A DNA stretch of 64,000 nt, taken from NCBI RefSeq assembly GCF_039536245.1, contig NZ_BAAAYN010000070.1, positions 42,221 to 106,220 of the forward strand, given 5' to 3'. Both the position numbers and the translations under genes were made by a program. Shown here piece after piece: positions 8,889 to 17,270 of this stretch. Numbering within the stretch: position 1 is the stretch's first letter; the number at the start of each line of letters is the position of its first letter. This DNA is from Cryptosporangium minutisporangium. GTDB lineage: Bacteria > Actinomycetota > Actinomycetes > Mycobacteriales > Cryptosporangiaceae. The notes below the pieces were generated by a model. It worked only from the letters and a program-made list of their open reading frames with translations, ran no database searches and had not been told where the DNA came from.

Positions 8889-10172
8889 ATGGGTGCAGAC
8901 GACACGGAGCAGCCGGAAACGCCGGTTAACGACCCCCCTGTCGACGCTTCTGGGCCTTCCGAGCCGCCCGCTCCGGTGCCGTTGCTGGTTCCGCGCGACG
9001 GCACCCCCGAGCCGGTCGACACTGCCGAGGCGCTCGCCGAGGCGGCAGCGGCGCTGGCCGCGGCCAGCGGACCGGTTGCGGTCGACGCCGAGCGGGCATC
9101 CGGCTACCGGTACGGACAGCGCGCCTACCTGGTGCAGCTGCGGCGGGGTGGGGCGCAGGCCGGCGGCACGGTGCTGATCGACCCGCTGCCGTTCGACGAC
9201 CTCGCGGTGATCGACGCGGCGATCGTCGACACCGAGTGGGTGCTGCACGCGGCGAGCCAGGATCTGCCGTGCCTGGCCGAGTTGGGGCTCCGGCCGCGCA
9301 AACTGTTCGATACCGAGCTCGCCGGGCGACTCGCCGGGTTCGAGCGGGTCGGCCTGGGCGCGATGACCGAGCGAGTGCTCGGCCGGACGCTGGAGAAGGG
9401 CCACTCCGCCGCGGACTGGAGCACGCGTCCGCTTCCGGTGGAGTGGCTGACCTACGCGGCGCTCGACGTCGAGTTGCTGGTGGAGCTCCGGGACGCACTC
9501 GCCGAGGAACTGGAGCGGCAGGGCAAGCAGAGCTGGGCGGAGGAGGAGTTCGCCGCACTGGTGGCGAGCAAGCCCCCGGCGCCGCGCGCCGAGCCGTGGC
9601 GCCGCACGTCCGGGATCCACCGGGTGCGCACCGCGCGCGGGCTGGCCCGGGTGCGGGCGCTCTGGGAGGCGCGGGACGAGATCGCGCGGCGCCGTGACCT
9701 CGCGCCGGGACGGGTGCTGCCGGACTCCGCGATCGTCGCGGCGGCGCAGGCCGACCCGGTCGACGAGCGGGCGCTGCTGTCGCTGCCGGTCTACTCCGGC
9801 CGGGCCACCCGGCGGCTCGCCGGGACGTGGCTGGACGCCCTGGCGACGGCGCGGGCCATGCCGCAGGACAAGTTGCCGACCACGGCCACCGGGGGCGACG
9901 GGCCGCCACCCGCCCACCGCTGGGCCGACCGCGATCCGTCCGCCGCGGCCCGGCTGGCGGCAGCGAAGGCCGTCGTGACCGCGCTGGCGACCGAGCACAA
10001 CCTGCCGGCCGAGAACCTGATCGCCCCGGACACCGTGCGGCGGCTGTGCTGGACACCCCCGGACCCGCTCGAGCTGGACGGCGTCGAGCAGGCGCTGCGG
10101 ACACACGGCGCCCGTGAGTGGCAGATCGGCCTGATCGGCCCCGGCCTCCTAGAGGCCCTAGCCACCGAGTGA
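8889..10172 (+). CDS. RNase D-like 3'-5' exonuclease with HRDC domain
   Basis: About 427 residues. The N-terminal half is a DEDDy exonuclease: VAVDAERASG (D-x-E), HAASQDLPCL, and YAALDVELL with the Tyr and Asp of the last motif. An HRDC nucleic-acid-binding domain follows (about 245-315: RGLARVRALWEARDEIARR), then a second HRDC-like C-terminal region. Family members trim RNA 3' ends. ATG 8889 has GAGG eight bases upstream; GTG 8871 in the same frame is an alternative. The first 50 residues are acidic, proline-rich and probably disordered. The long hairpin at 10319-10350 ends this unit and glyA. Confidence 0.88.
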   Translation: MGADDTEQPETPVNDPPVDASGPSEPPAPVPLLVPRDGTPEPVDTAEALAEAAAALAAASGPVAVDAERASGYRYGQRAYLVQLRRGGAQAGGTVLIDPLPFDDLAVIDAAIVDTEWVLHAASQDLPCLAELGLRPRKLFDTELAGRLAGFERVGLGAMTERVLGRTLEKGHSAADWSTRPLPVEWLTYAALDVELLVELRDALAEELERQGKQSWAEEEFAALVASKPPAPRAEPWRRTSGIHRVRTARGLARVRALWEARDEIARRRDLAPGRVLPDSAIVAAAQADPVDERALLSLPVYSGRATRRLAGTWLDALATARAMPQDKLPTTATGGDGPPPAHRWADRDPSAAARLAAAKAVVTALATEHNLPAENLIAPDTVRRLCWTPPDPLELDGVEQALRTHGAREWQIGLIGPGLLEALATE

Positions 10173-10247
10173 GCGGCCCGACGGACACAGCCGCGTGCGC
10201 GCACTGTGCGCGACGAGTAACGACTGGGTTTGCGGCGCGCTCGACTG

Positions 10248-10315
10248 CCAGCCCCGCCCTCAGCGGGCTCCAGGTTCGAGCGAACTGCGCGCGCCTGGCG
10301 GCGCTTCAACCGCAT
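10248..10315. repeat. Intergenic repeat segments shared with 6.4 kb and 35.5 kb
   Basis: Two repeat pieces lie side by side between the convergent RNase D-like and glyA genes. Bases 10248-10277 are the reverse complement of 6364-6393 (29 of 30 identical). Bases 10283-10315 match 35497-35529 at 28 of 33 positions, sharing the core CGCGCGCCTxGCGGCG. No coding sense is visible. Confidence 0.7.
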
Positions 10316-10318
10316 GAA

Positions 10319-10350
10319 GCGGACGCCTCGGCGCGCGCCGAGGCGTCCGC
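10319..10350. terminator. Perfect 14-bp hairpin terminator
   Basis: Arms 10319-10332 and 10337-10350 pair perfectly around a GCGC loop. It lies ten bases beyond the glyA stop, and beyond the RNase D-like stop on the other strand, so it can serve both. There is no T-run, as is common in GC-rich actinobacteria. Confidence 0.8.
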
Positions 10351-10359
10351 CTGGTGCAC

Positions 10360-11616
10360 TCAGGCGGGCACGGCGAAGTTGGCGAGGAGCGCGCGAACTT
10401 CGGCGGCGATCGCGTCGAGCGCGGGCTCGTCGCCCTCGGCCGCGACCGCCCGGTCGATGAAGTCCGCGATCAGCGGCATCTCCGCGGTCGTCAGCCCTCG
10501 CGTGGTCACCGCAGCGGTTCCGATCCGGATGCCCGAGGGGTCGAACGGCTTGCGGGGGTCGAACGGCACCGTGTTGTAGTTCAGCTCGATCCCGGCGCGG
10601 TCGAGTGCCTTGGCGGCCGGCTTCCCCCCGATGCCCTTCGGCGAGAGGTCCGCCAGGATCAGGTGGTTGTCGGTGCCACCGGACACCAGGTCGAACCCAC
10701 GCTCGAGCAGCGCGTCGGCCAGCGCCTTGGCGTTCGCCACGATCTGGTGGGCGTACGCGGAGAACTCGGGCGTCGACGCCTCCTTCAGCGCGACCGCGAT
10801 CGCCGCCGTGGTGTGATTGTGCGGCCCGCCCTGCAGACCCGGGAACACCGCCTTGTCCAGCGGCTTCGCCCACTCCTCGGTGGACATCAGCATCGCGCCG
10901 CGCGGACCGCGCAGCGTCTTGTGCGTCGTCGTCGAGATGATGTCGGCGTGCCCGACCGGCGACGGGTGCGCGCCGCCGGCGATCAGCCCGGCGATGTGCG
11001 CGATGTCCGCGGCCAGCACCGCCCCCACCTCGCGAGCGATCGACGCGAAGCCCGCGAAGTCGATCGTCCGCGGGACCGCGGTGCCACCGCAGAAGATCAG
11101 CTTGGGCCGCTCGCGCAGCGCCAGCTCGCGCACCTCGTCGAGGTCGACGCGGCCGGTCTCCTTGCGGACGCCGTAGTGCACCGCGCGGAACCACTTCCCG
11201 GTCGCGGACACGTTCCACCCGTGGGTGAGGTGACCACCGTGCGGCAGGCCCATGCCCATCACGGTGTCGCCCGGCTGCAGCACGGCGAGGTAGATCGCGA
11301 GGTTCGCGGGCGACCCGGAGTACGGCTGCACGTTCGCGTGCTCGACGCCGAACACCGACTTGGCGCGGGCGATCGCCAGCTCCTCGAGCGGGTCGACGAG
11401 CTGCTGGCCCTCGTAGTAACGCTTGCCGGCGTACCCCTCGGAGTACTTGTTCGTGAACACCGAGCCGGTCGCCTCGAGGACCGCCGCCGACACGTAGTTC
11501 TCCGACGCGATGAGCCGGATGGTGTCCTGCTGGCGCTGGGCCTCGGCCTCGACGAGCCGGGCGACGTCGGGGTCTTCGGCGGTGAGGTGTGGCGTCGGGG
11601 GCTGGTTCAGGGTCAT
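10360..11616 (-). CDS. glyA: Serine hydroxymethyltransferase
   Basis: Pyridoxal-phosphate enzyme interconverting serine plus tetrahydrofolate with glycine plus 5,10-methylene-tetrahydrofolate, the main source of one-carbon units. The 418-residue product shows RLIASENYVSAAVLEATGS near residue 35, the tetrahydrofolate and PLP region YSGSPANLAIYLAV, and the cofactor lysine in STTTHKTLRGPRGA. ATG 11616 is preceded by GAGGAG at eight bases, so a longer in-frame form to 11685 is rejected. It is a stand-alone gene, divergent from fadA, with a 479-bp interval holding a long palindrome and two operator-like repeats. Confidence 0.97.
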   Translation of the reverse strand: MTLNQPPTPHLTAEDPDVARLVEAEAQRQQDTIRLIASENYVSAAVLEATGSVFTNKYSEGYAGKRYYEGQQLVDPLEELAIARAKSVFGVEHANVQPYSGSPANLAIYLAVLQPGDTVMGMGLPHGGHLTHGWNVSATGKWFRAVHYGVRKETGRVDLDEVRELALRERPKLIFCGGTAVPRTIDFAGFASIAREVGAVLAADIAHIAGLIAGGAHPSPVGHADIISTTTHKTLRGPRGAMLMSTEEWAKPLDKAVFPGLQGGPHNHTTAAIAVALKEASTPEFSAYAHQIVANAKALADALLERGFDLVSGGTDNHLILADLSPKGIGGKPAAKALDRAGIELNYNTVPFDPRKPFDPSGIRIGTAAVTTRGLTTAEMPLIADFIDRAVAAEGDEPALDAIAAEVRALLANFAVPA

Positions 11617-11854
11617 CGGGCGGCTCCTCGCTGCTGCGGCCCGGCGGCACCCGCCGGACACACTGGTGTCGTCAGCCCCGCTCACCCAGGCGCACGGTGT
11701 TGGTACGGGTTCGGTGCCGCTCCCCGGTGGTTAGCTCCACCTCGACTACGCCAGTCGCGACGACGCGAGCCTATCGCGTGGGCGAACGTGCGCGGCCGTC
11801 GCTGCGGCCACGACCACCGCCCGACCGCCGCCGCCCAACCGGCGCCGCGCGAAG

Positions 11855-11903
11855 TTACGCCGAATCCGTCTCCAGGGGACTCCTGGAGACGGATTCGGCG
11901 TAA
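11855..11903. repeat. Perfect 22-bp inverted repeat with 5-base loop
   Basis: Arms 11855-11876 and 11882-11903 are exactly complementary, separated by GGACT. It sits between the divergent starts of glyA (11616) and fadA (12096), so it ends no annotated gene. It could terminate an unannotated small RNA, act as a protein-binding site or form a cruciform. Apart from this hairpin and the sites at 12025-12050, the interval 11617-12095 shows nothing recognisable. Confidence 0.7.
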
Positions 11904-12024
11904 TTCGGCGTCGAACGCGAGCACGGGGAACGGCGCCGGGTGCGAGCGCGGGGGCGAGGCGCTCCCGATCCGGCCGAGGTCGGCTTGTTACATGACGGTG
12001 TGCCGCGTCACATGCGGCGCCTAG

Positions 12025-12050
12025 TTACCCGCGAGTATTACCGACGAGTA
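12025..12050. promoter_or_regulatory. Two adjacent operator-like repeats upstream of fadA
   Basis: Two 13-bp copies stand back to back: TTACCCGCGAGTA (12025-12037) and TTACCGACGAGTA (12038-12050). Each is an imperfect dyad of the form TTACyCGCGrGTAA. They lie 45 to 70 bases before the fadA start, where a promoter-overlapping operator would be expected. A TetR-type repressor of beta-oxidation genes is a reasonable candidate ligand, but the protein cannot be named from this window. Confidence 0.55.
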
Positions 12051-12095
12051 GCATTCCTCGGTATCAGCAGCGTTACCGCCAATCCTGGAGGACCT

Positions 12096-13298
12096 GTGTC
12101 CCGTCAGAGCCGTGACGTGGTCTTCGTCGACGGCGTCCGCACCCCGTTCGGCAAGGCCGGGCCCAAGGGGATCTACGCCGAGACGCGCGCCGACGACCTC
12201 GTGATCCGCACCATCCGTGAGCTGCTCCGCCGCAACCCGTCGCTGCCGCCCGAGCGGATCGACGAGGTCGCGATCGCGGCGACCACCCAGACCGGCGACC
12301 AGGGCCTCACGATCGGCCGGACCGCCGCCCTCCTGGCCGGGCTGCCGAAGTCGGTGCCGGGCTTCGCCGTCGACCGGATGTGCGCGGGCGCGATGACCGC
12401 GGCCACCAGCGTCGCCGGTGGCATCGCGTTCGGGGCGTACGACGTCGCGATCGCCGGCGGCGTCGAGCACATGGGCCGCCACCCGATGGGCGAAGGCGTC
12501 GACCCGAACCCGCGGTTCCTCTCCGAGCGGGTCGTCGACGCGTCCGCGCTGGTGATGGGTCAGACCGCGGAGAACCTGCACGACCGCTTCCCGCACCTGA
12601 CCAAGGAGCGGTGCGACGCGTTCGCGCTGGGCAGCCAGCAGAAGTACGCCAAGGCCCTCGCGGACGGCAAGATCCAGCAGGACCTGGTGACGGTCGCCAC
12701 CCGCAGCGCCGAGAAGGGCTGGGGCCTGGCCACCGCCGACGAACCGCCGCGTCCGGAGACGACGCTGGAGGGCCTCGCCAGCCTGAAGACGCCGTTCCGC
12801 CCGCACGGCCGGGTCACCGCCGGTAACGCGGCCGGTCTCAACGACGGCGCGACCGCGAGCATCCTGGCCGCCGAGGACGTCGCCCGCGAGCTGGGGCTGC
12901 CGATCGGTGCCCGGCTCGTCTCCTACGCCTTCGTCGGCGTCGAGCCCGAGGTGATGGGCGTCGGTCCGGTGCCGGCCACCGAGAAGGCGCTGGCCAAGGC
13001 CGGCCTGAGCATCGACGACATCGGCCTGTTCGAGCTGAACGAGGCGTTCGCCGTCCAGGTGCTCGCGCTGCTCGACCACTTCGGCATCGCCGACGACGAC
13101 GAGCGCGTCAACCCGTGGGGTGGCGCGATCGCGATCGGTCACCCGCTGGCGTCCTCCGGCGTCCGGCTCTTCACCCAGCTCGCGCGGCACTTCGCGGAGC
13201 GTCCGCAGGTCCGGTACGGCCTCACCGCGATGTGCATCGGCATCGGCATGGGCGGGGCGGTCATCTGGGAGAACCCGAACTGGGAGGGCAACAAGTGA
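12096..13298 (+). CDS. fadA: Acetyl-CoA acyltransferase (3-ketoacyl-CoA thiolase)
   Basis: Cleaves 3-ketoacyl-CoA with CoA to acetyl-CoA and a shortened acyl-CoA, the last step of beta-oxidation. The 400-residue enzyme begins with DVVFVDGVRTPFGK. The nucleophilic cysteine is in VDRMCAGAMTA, and the two C-terminal motifs are NPWGGAIAIGHPLASSG (catalytic His) and CIGIGMGGA (second Cys). GTG 12096 follows GGAGG at a spacing of about five bases. Its stop overlaps the GTG of fadB, so the two form a translationally coupled pair encoding the trifunctional complex. Confidence 0.95.
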   Translation: MSRQSRDVVFVDGVRTPFGKAGPKGIYAETRADDLVIRTIRELLRRNPSLPPERIDEVAIAATTQTGDQGLTIGRTAALLAGLPKSVPGFAVDRMCAGAMTAATSVAGGIAFGAYDVAIAGGVEHMGRHPMGEGVDPNPRFLSERVVDASALVMGQTAENLHDRFPHLTKERCDAFALGSQQKYAKALADGKIQQDLVTVATRSAEKGWGLATADEPPRPETTLEGLASLKTPFRPHGRVTAGNAAGLNDGATASILAAEDVARELGLPIGARLVSYAFVGVEPEVMGVGPVPATEKALAKAGLSIDDIGLFELNEAFAVQVLALLDHFGIADDDERVNPWGGAIAIGHPLASSGVRLFTQLARHFAERPQVRYGLTAMCIGIGMGGAVIWENPNWEGNK

Positions 13299-15460
13299 GT
13301 TCTTTTCGACCGACCGCTGCGGACGGCGTTCAGCCTGCGGGAACACCTGAGGTTGAAAAGAGTTCATCGACGACGCCAGAGTTCCCCGACGAGGTCGTCA
13401 CCAACGCCTACGTCCGCTTCATCTCCCTGCCCGGCCTGGACGGCGAGATCGCGCTGATCACGCTCGACAACGGTCTCGACCACACCCGGCCGTCGACGTT
13501 CGGCCCGGGCGGCCTGGCCGCCCTGAACACCGCGCTGGACGAGATCGAGGCTCACACCCCCGCCGTGAAGGCGATCGCGGTGACCGGCAAGCCGTTCATC
13601 TTCGCGGTCGGCGCCGACCTCTCCGGAGTGGCCCGGATCACCAGCCGTGACCAGGGCCTGGAGGTCGCGCGGCTCGGCCACGCGGCGTTCGCCCGCCTCC
13701 GCAACGCGAGCGTCCCGACGTTCGCGTTCGTCAACGGCGCGGCGATGGGCGGCGGCGTCGAGATCGGGCTGCACTGCGACTACCGGACGATCTCGTCCGG
13801 CGCCGCGGCCCTCGCGCTGCCCGAGGTGTTCCTCGGCCTCGTACCGGGCTGGGGTGGCACCTGGCTGCTGCCGAACCTGATCGGCGCGGACGGCGCGGTG
13901 AAGGTCATCATCGAGAACGCGCTGAACCAGAACAAGATGCTCAAGCCGAAGGAGTACCTCGGTCTGGGCATCGGCGACGCACTCTTCGAGCCGGCCGACT
14001 TCCTGGAGCGGTCGCTGGAGTGGGCCGCCGGCGTCCTCCGCGGCGACGTGACGGTCTCGCGCCCCGAGGTGGACCGTGGCCAGGCCTGGGACGACGCCGT
14101 CGCCCGCGGCCGGGCGTTCGCCGACGGCAAGGTGCACGGCGCCTCGCCGTCGCCGTACCGGGCGCTCGAGCTGATCGCGGCCGCGAAGACGTCGACGTTC
14201 GAAGAGGGCACCGCCGCCGAGGACGAGGCGCTCGCCGACCTGATCATGGGCGACGAGCTGCGAGCCGGCCTGTACTCGTTCGACCTGGTCCAGAAGCGCG
14301 CCAAGCGGCCGGTCGGTGTCCCGGACCGGTCGCTGGCCCGCAAGGTCACGAAGGTCGGCGTCGTCGGCGCCGGTCTGATGGCCGGCCAGCTCGCGCTGCT
14401 GTTCGCCCGCAAGCTGGAGGTGCCGGTCGTGCTGACCGACCTCGACCAGGCGCGGCTGGACAAGGGCGTCGGCTACGTGCACGGCGAGATCGACAAGCTG
14501 CTGGAGCGCCGCCGGGTCTCCCCCGACAAGGCCAACCGCCTCAAGGCACTGGTCACCGGCTCGCTGACCAAGGACGCGTTCGCCGACGCCGACTTCGTCA
14601 TCGAGGCCGTGTTCGAGGAGCTCGGCGTCAAGCAGCAGGTGTTCGCCGACGTCGAGGCCGTGGTCTCGCCGGAGTGCATTCTGGCGACGAACACCTCGTC
14701 GCTGTCGATCACCGAGATGGCGTCGAAGCTGCAGCACCCGGAGCGCGTCGTCGGGTTCCACTTCTTCAACCCGGTCGCGGTGCTCCCGCTGCTCGAGATC
14801 GTCCGCGCCGAGAAGACCGACGACGCCTCGCTGGCCACCGCGTTCGCGGTCGGCAAGACGCTGGGCAAGTCGTGCGTGCTGGTCAAGGATGCCCCGGCGT
14901 TCGTGGTCAACCGACTGCTGACCCGCTTCCTCGGTGAGGTCACGAAGTCGATCGACGAGGGCACCGAGTTCCTCGACGCCGACCGGGCGCTGGAGCCGCT
15001 GGGCCTGCCGATGAGCCCGCTGCTGCTGCTGCAGCTGGTCGGTCCGGCGATCGCGCTGCACGTGTCCGAGACCCTGCACGGCGCCTACCCGGACCGGTTC
15101 TACGTCTCGGAGAACATGCGGAAGGTCGTCGAGGCCGGCAAGACCGCGTTCCTCGACTGGTCGACCGGCGCGCCGCAGGTCGACGCCGAGGTCGCCGCGC
15201 TCTACGGCCCGCGGAACGGCGGACCCACCGTCGACGAGATCCGTGAGCGCGCGCTCGCGGCCCTCGCCGAGGAGATCCGGCTCATGCTGGACGAGGGTGT
15301 CGTCGCGGCGGCGCAGGACATCGACCTCTGCATGATTCTCGGTGCCGGGTGGCCGTTCCACCTCGGTGGGATCACGCCGTACCTGGACCGGGTCGGCGTT
15401 TCGGAGAAGGTCACCGGTCAGCGGTTCCTGGCGCCGGGTGTGGCCAGCGTTCCGGCCTGA
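13295..15460 (+). CDS. fadB: Fatty-acid oxidation complex: enoyl-CoA hydratase / 3-hydroxyacyl-CoA dehydrogenase
   Basis: 721-residue bifunctional beta-oxidation enzyme. The crotonase part covers about 35-300 (FIFAVGADLSG, then NGAAMGGGVEIGLHCDYR forming the oxyanion hole). The dehydrogenase follows: its NAD-binding motif VGVVGAGLMAGQLALLFA starts near 350, and the catalytic histidine is in GFHFFNPVAVLPLLEIV. GTG 13295 overlaps the fadA stop as GTGA and has GGGAGGG upstream. Residues 2-24 are encoded by a 71-bp quasi-palindromic repeat (13296-13366), and nearly the same peptide starts an unrelated esterase at 42952. The hydratase fold proper begins after this addition. A strong hairpin follows the stop. 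Confidence 0.95.
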   Translation: MSSFRPTAADGVQPAGTPEVEKSSSTTPEFPDEVVTNAYVRFISLPGLDGEIALITLDNGLDHTRPSTFGPGGLAALNTALDEIEAHTPAVKAIAVTGKPFIFAVGADLSGVARITSRDQGLEVARLGHAAFARLRNASVPTFAFVNGAAMGGGVEIGLHCDYRTISSGAAALALPEVFLGLVPGWGGTWLLPNLIGADGAVKVIIENALNQNKMLKPKEYLGLGIGDALFEPADFLERSLEWAAGVLRGDVTVSRPEVDRGQAWDDAVARGRAFADGKVHGASPSPYRALELIAAAKTSTFEEGTAAEDEALADLIMGDELRAGLYSFDLVQKRAKRPVGVPDRSLARKVTKVGVVGAGLMAGQLALLFARKLEVPVVLTDLDQARLDKGVGYVHGEIDKLLERRRVSPDKANRLKALVTGSLTKDAFADADFVIEAVFEELGVKQQVFADVEAVVSPECILATNTSSLSITEMASKLQHPERVVGFHFFNPVAVLPLLEIVRAEKTDDASLATAFAVGKTLGKSCVLVKDAPAFVVNRLLTRFLGEVTKSIDEGTEFLDADRALEPLGLPMSPLLLLQLVGPAIALHVSETLHGAYPDRFYVSENMRKVVEAGKTAFLDWSTGAPQVDAEVAALYGPRNGGPTVDEIRERALAALAEEIRLMLDEGVVAAAQDIDLCMILGAGWPFHLGGITPYLDRVGVSEKVTGQRFLAPGVASVPA
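13296..13366. repeat. Palindromic element copy A, at the fadB start
   Basis: 71 bp with terminal inverted repeats: TGAGTTCTTTTCGACC at the left and GGTTGAAAAGAGTTCA at the right, complementary at 13 of 16 positions. The central part holds CAGCCTGC. The first two bases form the last two of the GTG start of fadB, and the whole element is read in frame as FRPT-ADG, QPAG and EVEKSS. Same length and frame as copy C at 42953-43023. Confidence 0.85.
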
Positions 15461-15472
15461 TCCGTCTCGCCT

Positions 15473-15510
15473 CAGAGGCCCGGTACCCCATTAGGGGTGC
15501 CGGGCCTCTG
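15473..15510 (+). terminator. Hairpin terminator after fadB
   Basis: Arms 15473-15489 and 15494-15510 pair at 16 of 17 positions around ATTA. It begins 13 bases after the fadB stop and is placed to end the fadA-fadB transcript. Confidence 0.85.
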
Positions 15511-15677
15511 TCGTCAAGAGCTATTCTGCTTCTGTGGATAACGAAGACCCGCCGTTCTGGCACAACCCGGAACGAATCGTGTACCGAGCACGGGTTCGCG
15601 AAAACATATACCGCTCGCTATCCACAAATTCACTGAGGGATGCCGGCTCGATCGAAGAGCCCGATAACGTCGATCTC

Positions 15678-16277
15678 ATGTCAGCCACCATCGGTTCCTA
15701 TGCGTCGCTCGACGACGACGATTCCATCGGGTGGTCCGAGGACGAACTGGACGAGGTTCCGGAGTACGTCCATTACGAGATCGAGGACGGAACTCTCATC
15801 GTGTCGCCCCGGCCAAGCCTTCGACACCAACGCACCGGTGCAAACCTCGCGAGGATGCTCGAATACTCGTGTCCGAGTGACCTAGTAGCGGTGCAGGACG
15901 CTGAAATCCGCGAGTACGAAGACGGCAAGATCGCCCAATGCCGCTCACCCGACGTCATGCTCGTGCCGCGCGAGTTGCTCGCCGAGGCCGACGATCAGAA
16001 CGACGAAACCAAGTGGGTGCAGCCCTCTCAGGTGCTCATGGCGATCGAAGTCGTCTCGCCCCGCTCTCGCGTCGCCGACCGAATCACCAAGGTCGGACAA
16101 TACGCCCTGTGGCGAATCCCGTATTACCTCCGCGTCGAAATGCGCCCTACCCGGGCCCTCTACGAATACGTCCTCGACGAGACCACCGGCAAGTATCAGA
16201 CCCCGATCGAGCACACCGACGTCGTCGAGATGGACGATCCCTTCCGCATTCGATTCGACCTCTCCCGGTTGGTCTGA
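15678..16277 (+). CDS. Uma2 family PD-(D/E)XK nuclease-like protein, copy 1
   Basis: 199-residue protein of the Uma2 family, a restriction-endonuclease fold common in actinobacteria and cyanobacteria and of unclear biological role. The active-site pattern is visible: the Asp in SPDVMLVPRELL, the Glu in MAIEVVSPRS and the Lys in RITKVGQYALWRIPYYL. ATG 15678 gives the usual family length. The frame is open to 15534, and that 144-base extension is AT-richer and unlike the family, so it is excluded. About 40% of positions agree by eye with the next gene, so the pair looks like a tandem duplication. Confidence 0.78.
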   Translation: MSATIGSYASLDDDDSIGWSEDELDEVPEYVHYEIEDGTLIVSPRPSLRHQRTGANLARMLEYSCPSDLVAVQDAEIREYEDGKIAQCRSPDVMLVPRELLAEADDQNDETKWVQPSQVLMAIEVVSPRSRVADRITKVGQYALWRIPYYLRVEMRPTRALYEYVLDETTGKYQTPIEHTDVVEMDDPFRIRFDLSRLV

Positions 16278-16446
16278 CCGTGGCGCCGGCAATTCCCACT
16301 CGTTTCTGCGAGAGGCGCGATGGCGCGAGCGGAAATCGATGGTTCGCGGGTGTAGCGCGCGCGACGCGTCCGGATGATGCATGTGGGACGCGAGCCGATA
16401 CCCGGAGGGATCCCTGGCGGACACGCCGGTCTCTACGGTGACCGGC

Positions 16447-17016
16447 ATGACAGCCGCGGTAGGACTCTACGAACCACCGGACGGATGGTCCGATGACGAA
16501 CTGGTGCAGGTCCCGGAGGGCGTGCACTACGAGATCGAGGACGGCCGGCTGGTCGTCTCACCCCGGCCGACGTTCTGGCACCAGGAAGCGTGCCGCCGCT
16601 TGACGAACGTCCTCGAGGAGCAGTGCCCGAGCCAGTACTGGCCGGTGCAGGAGGGTGAAGTCCGCATCTACGACGGCAGGGTCGTCGCCGAGCTGCGCGC
16701 TCCCGACATCCTCGTCGTGCCGCGGGAGCTGACCCGGCGCGGGGCGTACCGCGGCTGGGCACACCCACACGAGGTCTCGCTCGCCGCGGAGGTGGTCTCC
16801 CGCCACTCGTACACGCCCGACCGCACGACGAAAGTCTCGGTGTATGCGGCCTGGGGCATCCCGCTCTACCTGCGGCTGGAGACCGAGCCCGAGGTCGTGC
16901 TCTACGCGTACCGGCTCGGCAGCAACAAGACGTACGAGAAGCCCACCGAGCACCGCGAGCTGTTCACGATCGAAGAACCATTCCAGATCCAGATCGACCC
17001 AGCGCTCTGGACCTGA
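16447..17016 (+). CDS. Uma2 family PD-(D/E)XK nuclease-like protein, copy 2
   Basis: 189-residue paralogue of the preceding gene. Both share the stretch VPE-VHYEIEDG-L-VSPRP near the N-terminus. Catalytic candidates are the Asp in APDILVVPREL, the Glu in LAAEVVSRHS and the Lys in TTKVSVYAAWGIPLYLRLE. ATG 16447 is chosen to match the family start. It is more GC-rich at third codon positions than copy 1, so the two may have arrived or diverged at different times. No partner gene suggesting a toxin-antitoxin or restriction system is seen. Confidence 0.78.
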   Translation: MTAAVGLYEPPDGWSDDELVQVPEGVHYEIEDGRLVVSPRPTFWHQEACRRLTNVLEEQCPSQYWPVQEGEVRIYDGRVVAELRAPDILVVPRELTRRGAYRGWAHPHEVSLAAEVVSRHSYTPDRTTKVSVYAAWGIPLYLRLETEPEVVLYAYRLGSNKTYEKPTEHRELFTIEEPFQIQIDPALWT

Positions 17017-17121
17017 GCTTCCGCGGGGTACCTCCCGTCCCACGGAAAGCTCCTCCGCGCAGCGGGGCCGACCGGACCGGATCGCGGCGGGGTCGGTCTG
17101 GTCGTCGCCGCTGCAGTTGCT

Positions 17122-17158
17122 GCCCGTTGCCCGTGCGACACCCCCACGGGCAACGGGC
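17122..17158 (+). terminator. Perfect 14-bp hairpin after the Uma2 pair
   Basis: Arms 17122-17135 and 17145-17158 are fully complementary around a nine-base loop, followed by CAACTGTCTTT, which gives a short T-rich end. It separates the Uma2 genes from the ABC transporter operon. Confidence 0.8.
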
Positions 17159-17245
17159 CAACTGTCTTTAGTAAGTACTGCGCCAGGTCCGACGCCAGGA
17201 ATTCCCAGGGGGTCGGGTCAGGGATTATCCCGATGTGCCGTTGAG

Positions 17246-17259
17246 GTAGGGATCCCTAC
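17246..17259. promoter_or_regulatory. Palindrome just upstream of the ABC operon
   Basis: GTAGGGATCCCTAC is a perfect 14-bp palindrome ending 11 bases before the GTG start at 17271. It overlaps a possible -10 hexamer TACAGT (17257-17262), and no Shine-Dalgarno sequence is seen. The transcript may therefore be leaderless and controlled by a dimeric repressor. This is inference from position. Confidence 0.4.
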
Positions 17260-17270
17260 AGTTCGCTGCC

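Noticed and set aside
12021..13367. Long antisense frame opposite fadA beginning MNSFQPQ
   Set aside because: It is a shadow of fadA in a GC-rich genome; only its start lies in the palindromic element. No ribosome-binding site or family similarity.
13364..15361. 665-codon antisense frame opposite fadB
   Set aside because: Composition is Arg/Gly/Asp-rich without domains, typical of the frame complementary to a high-GC3 gene.
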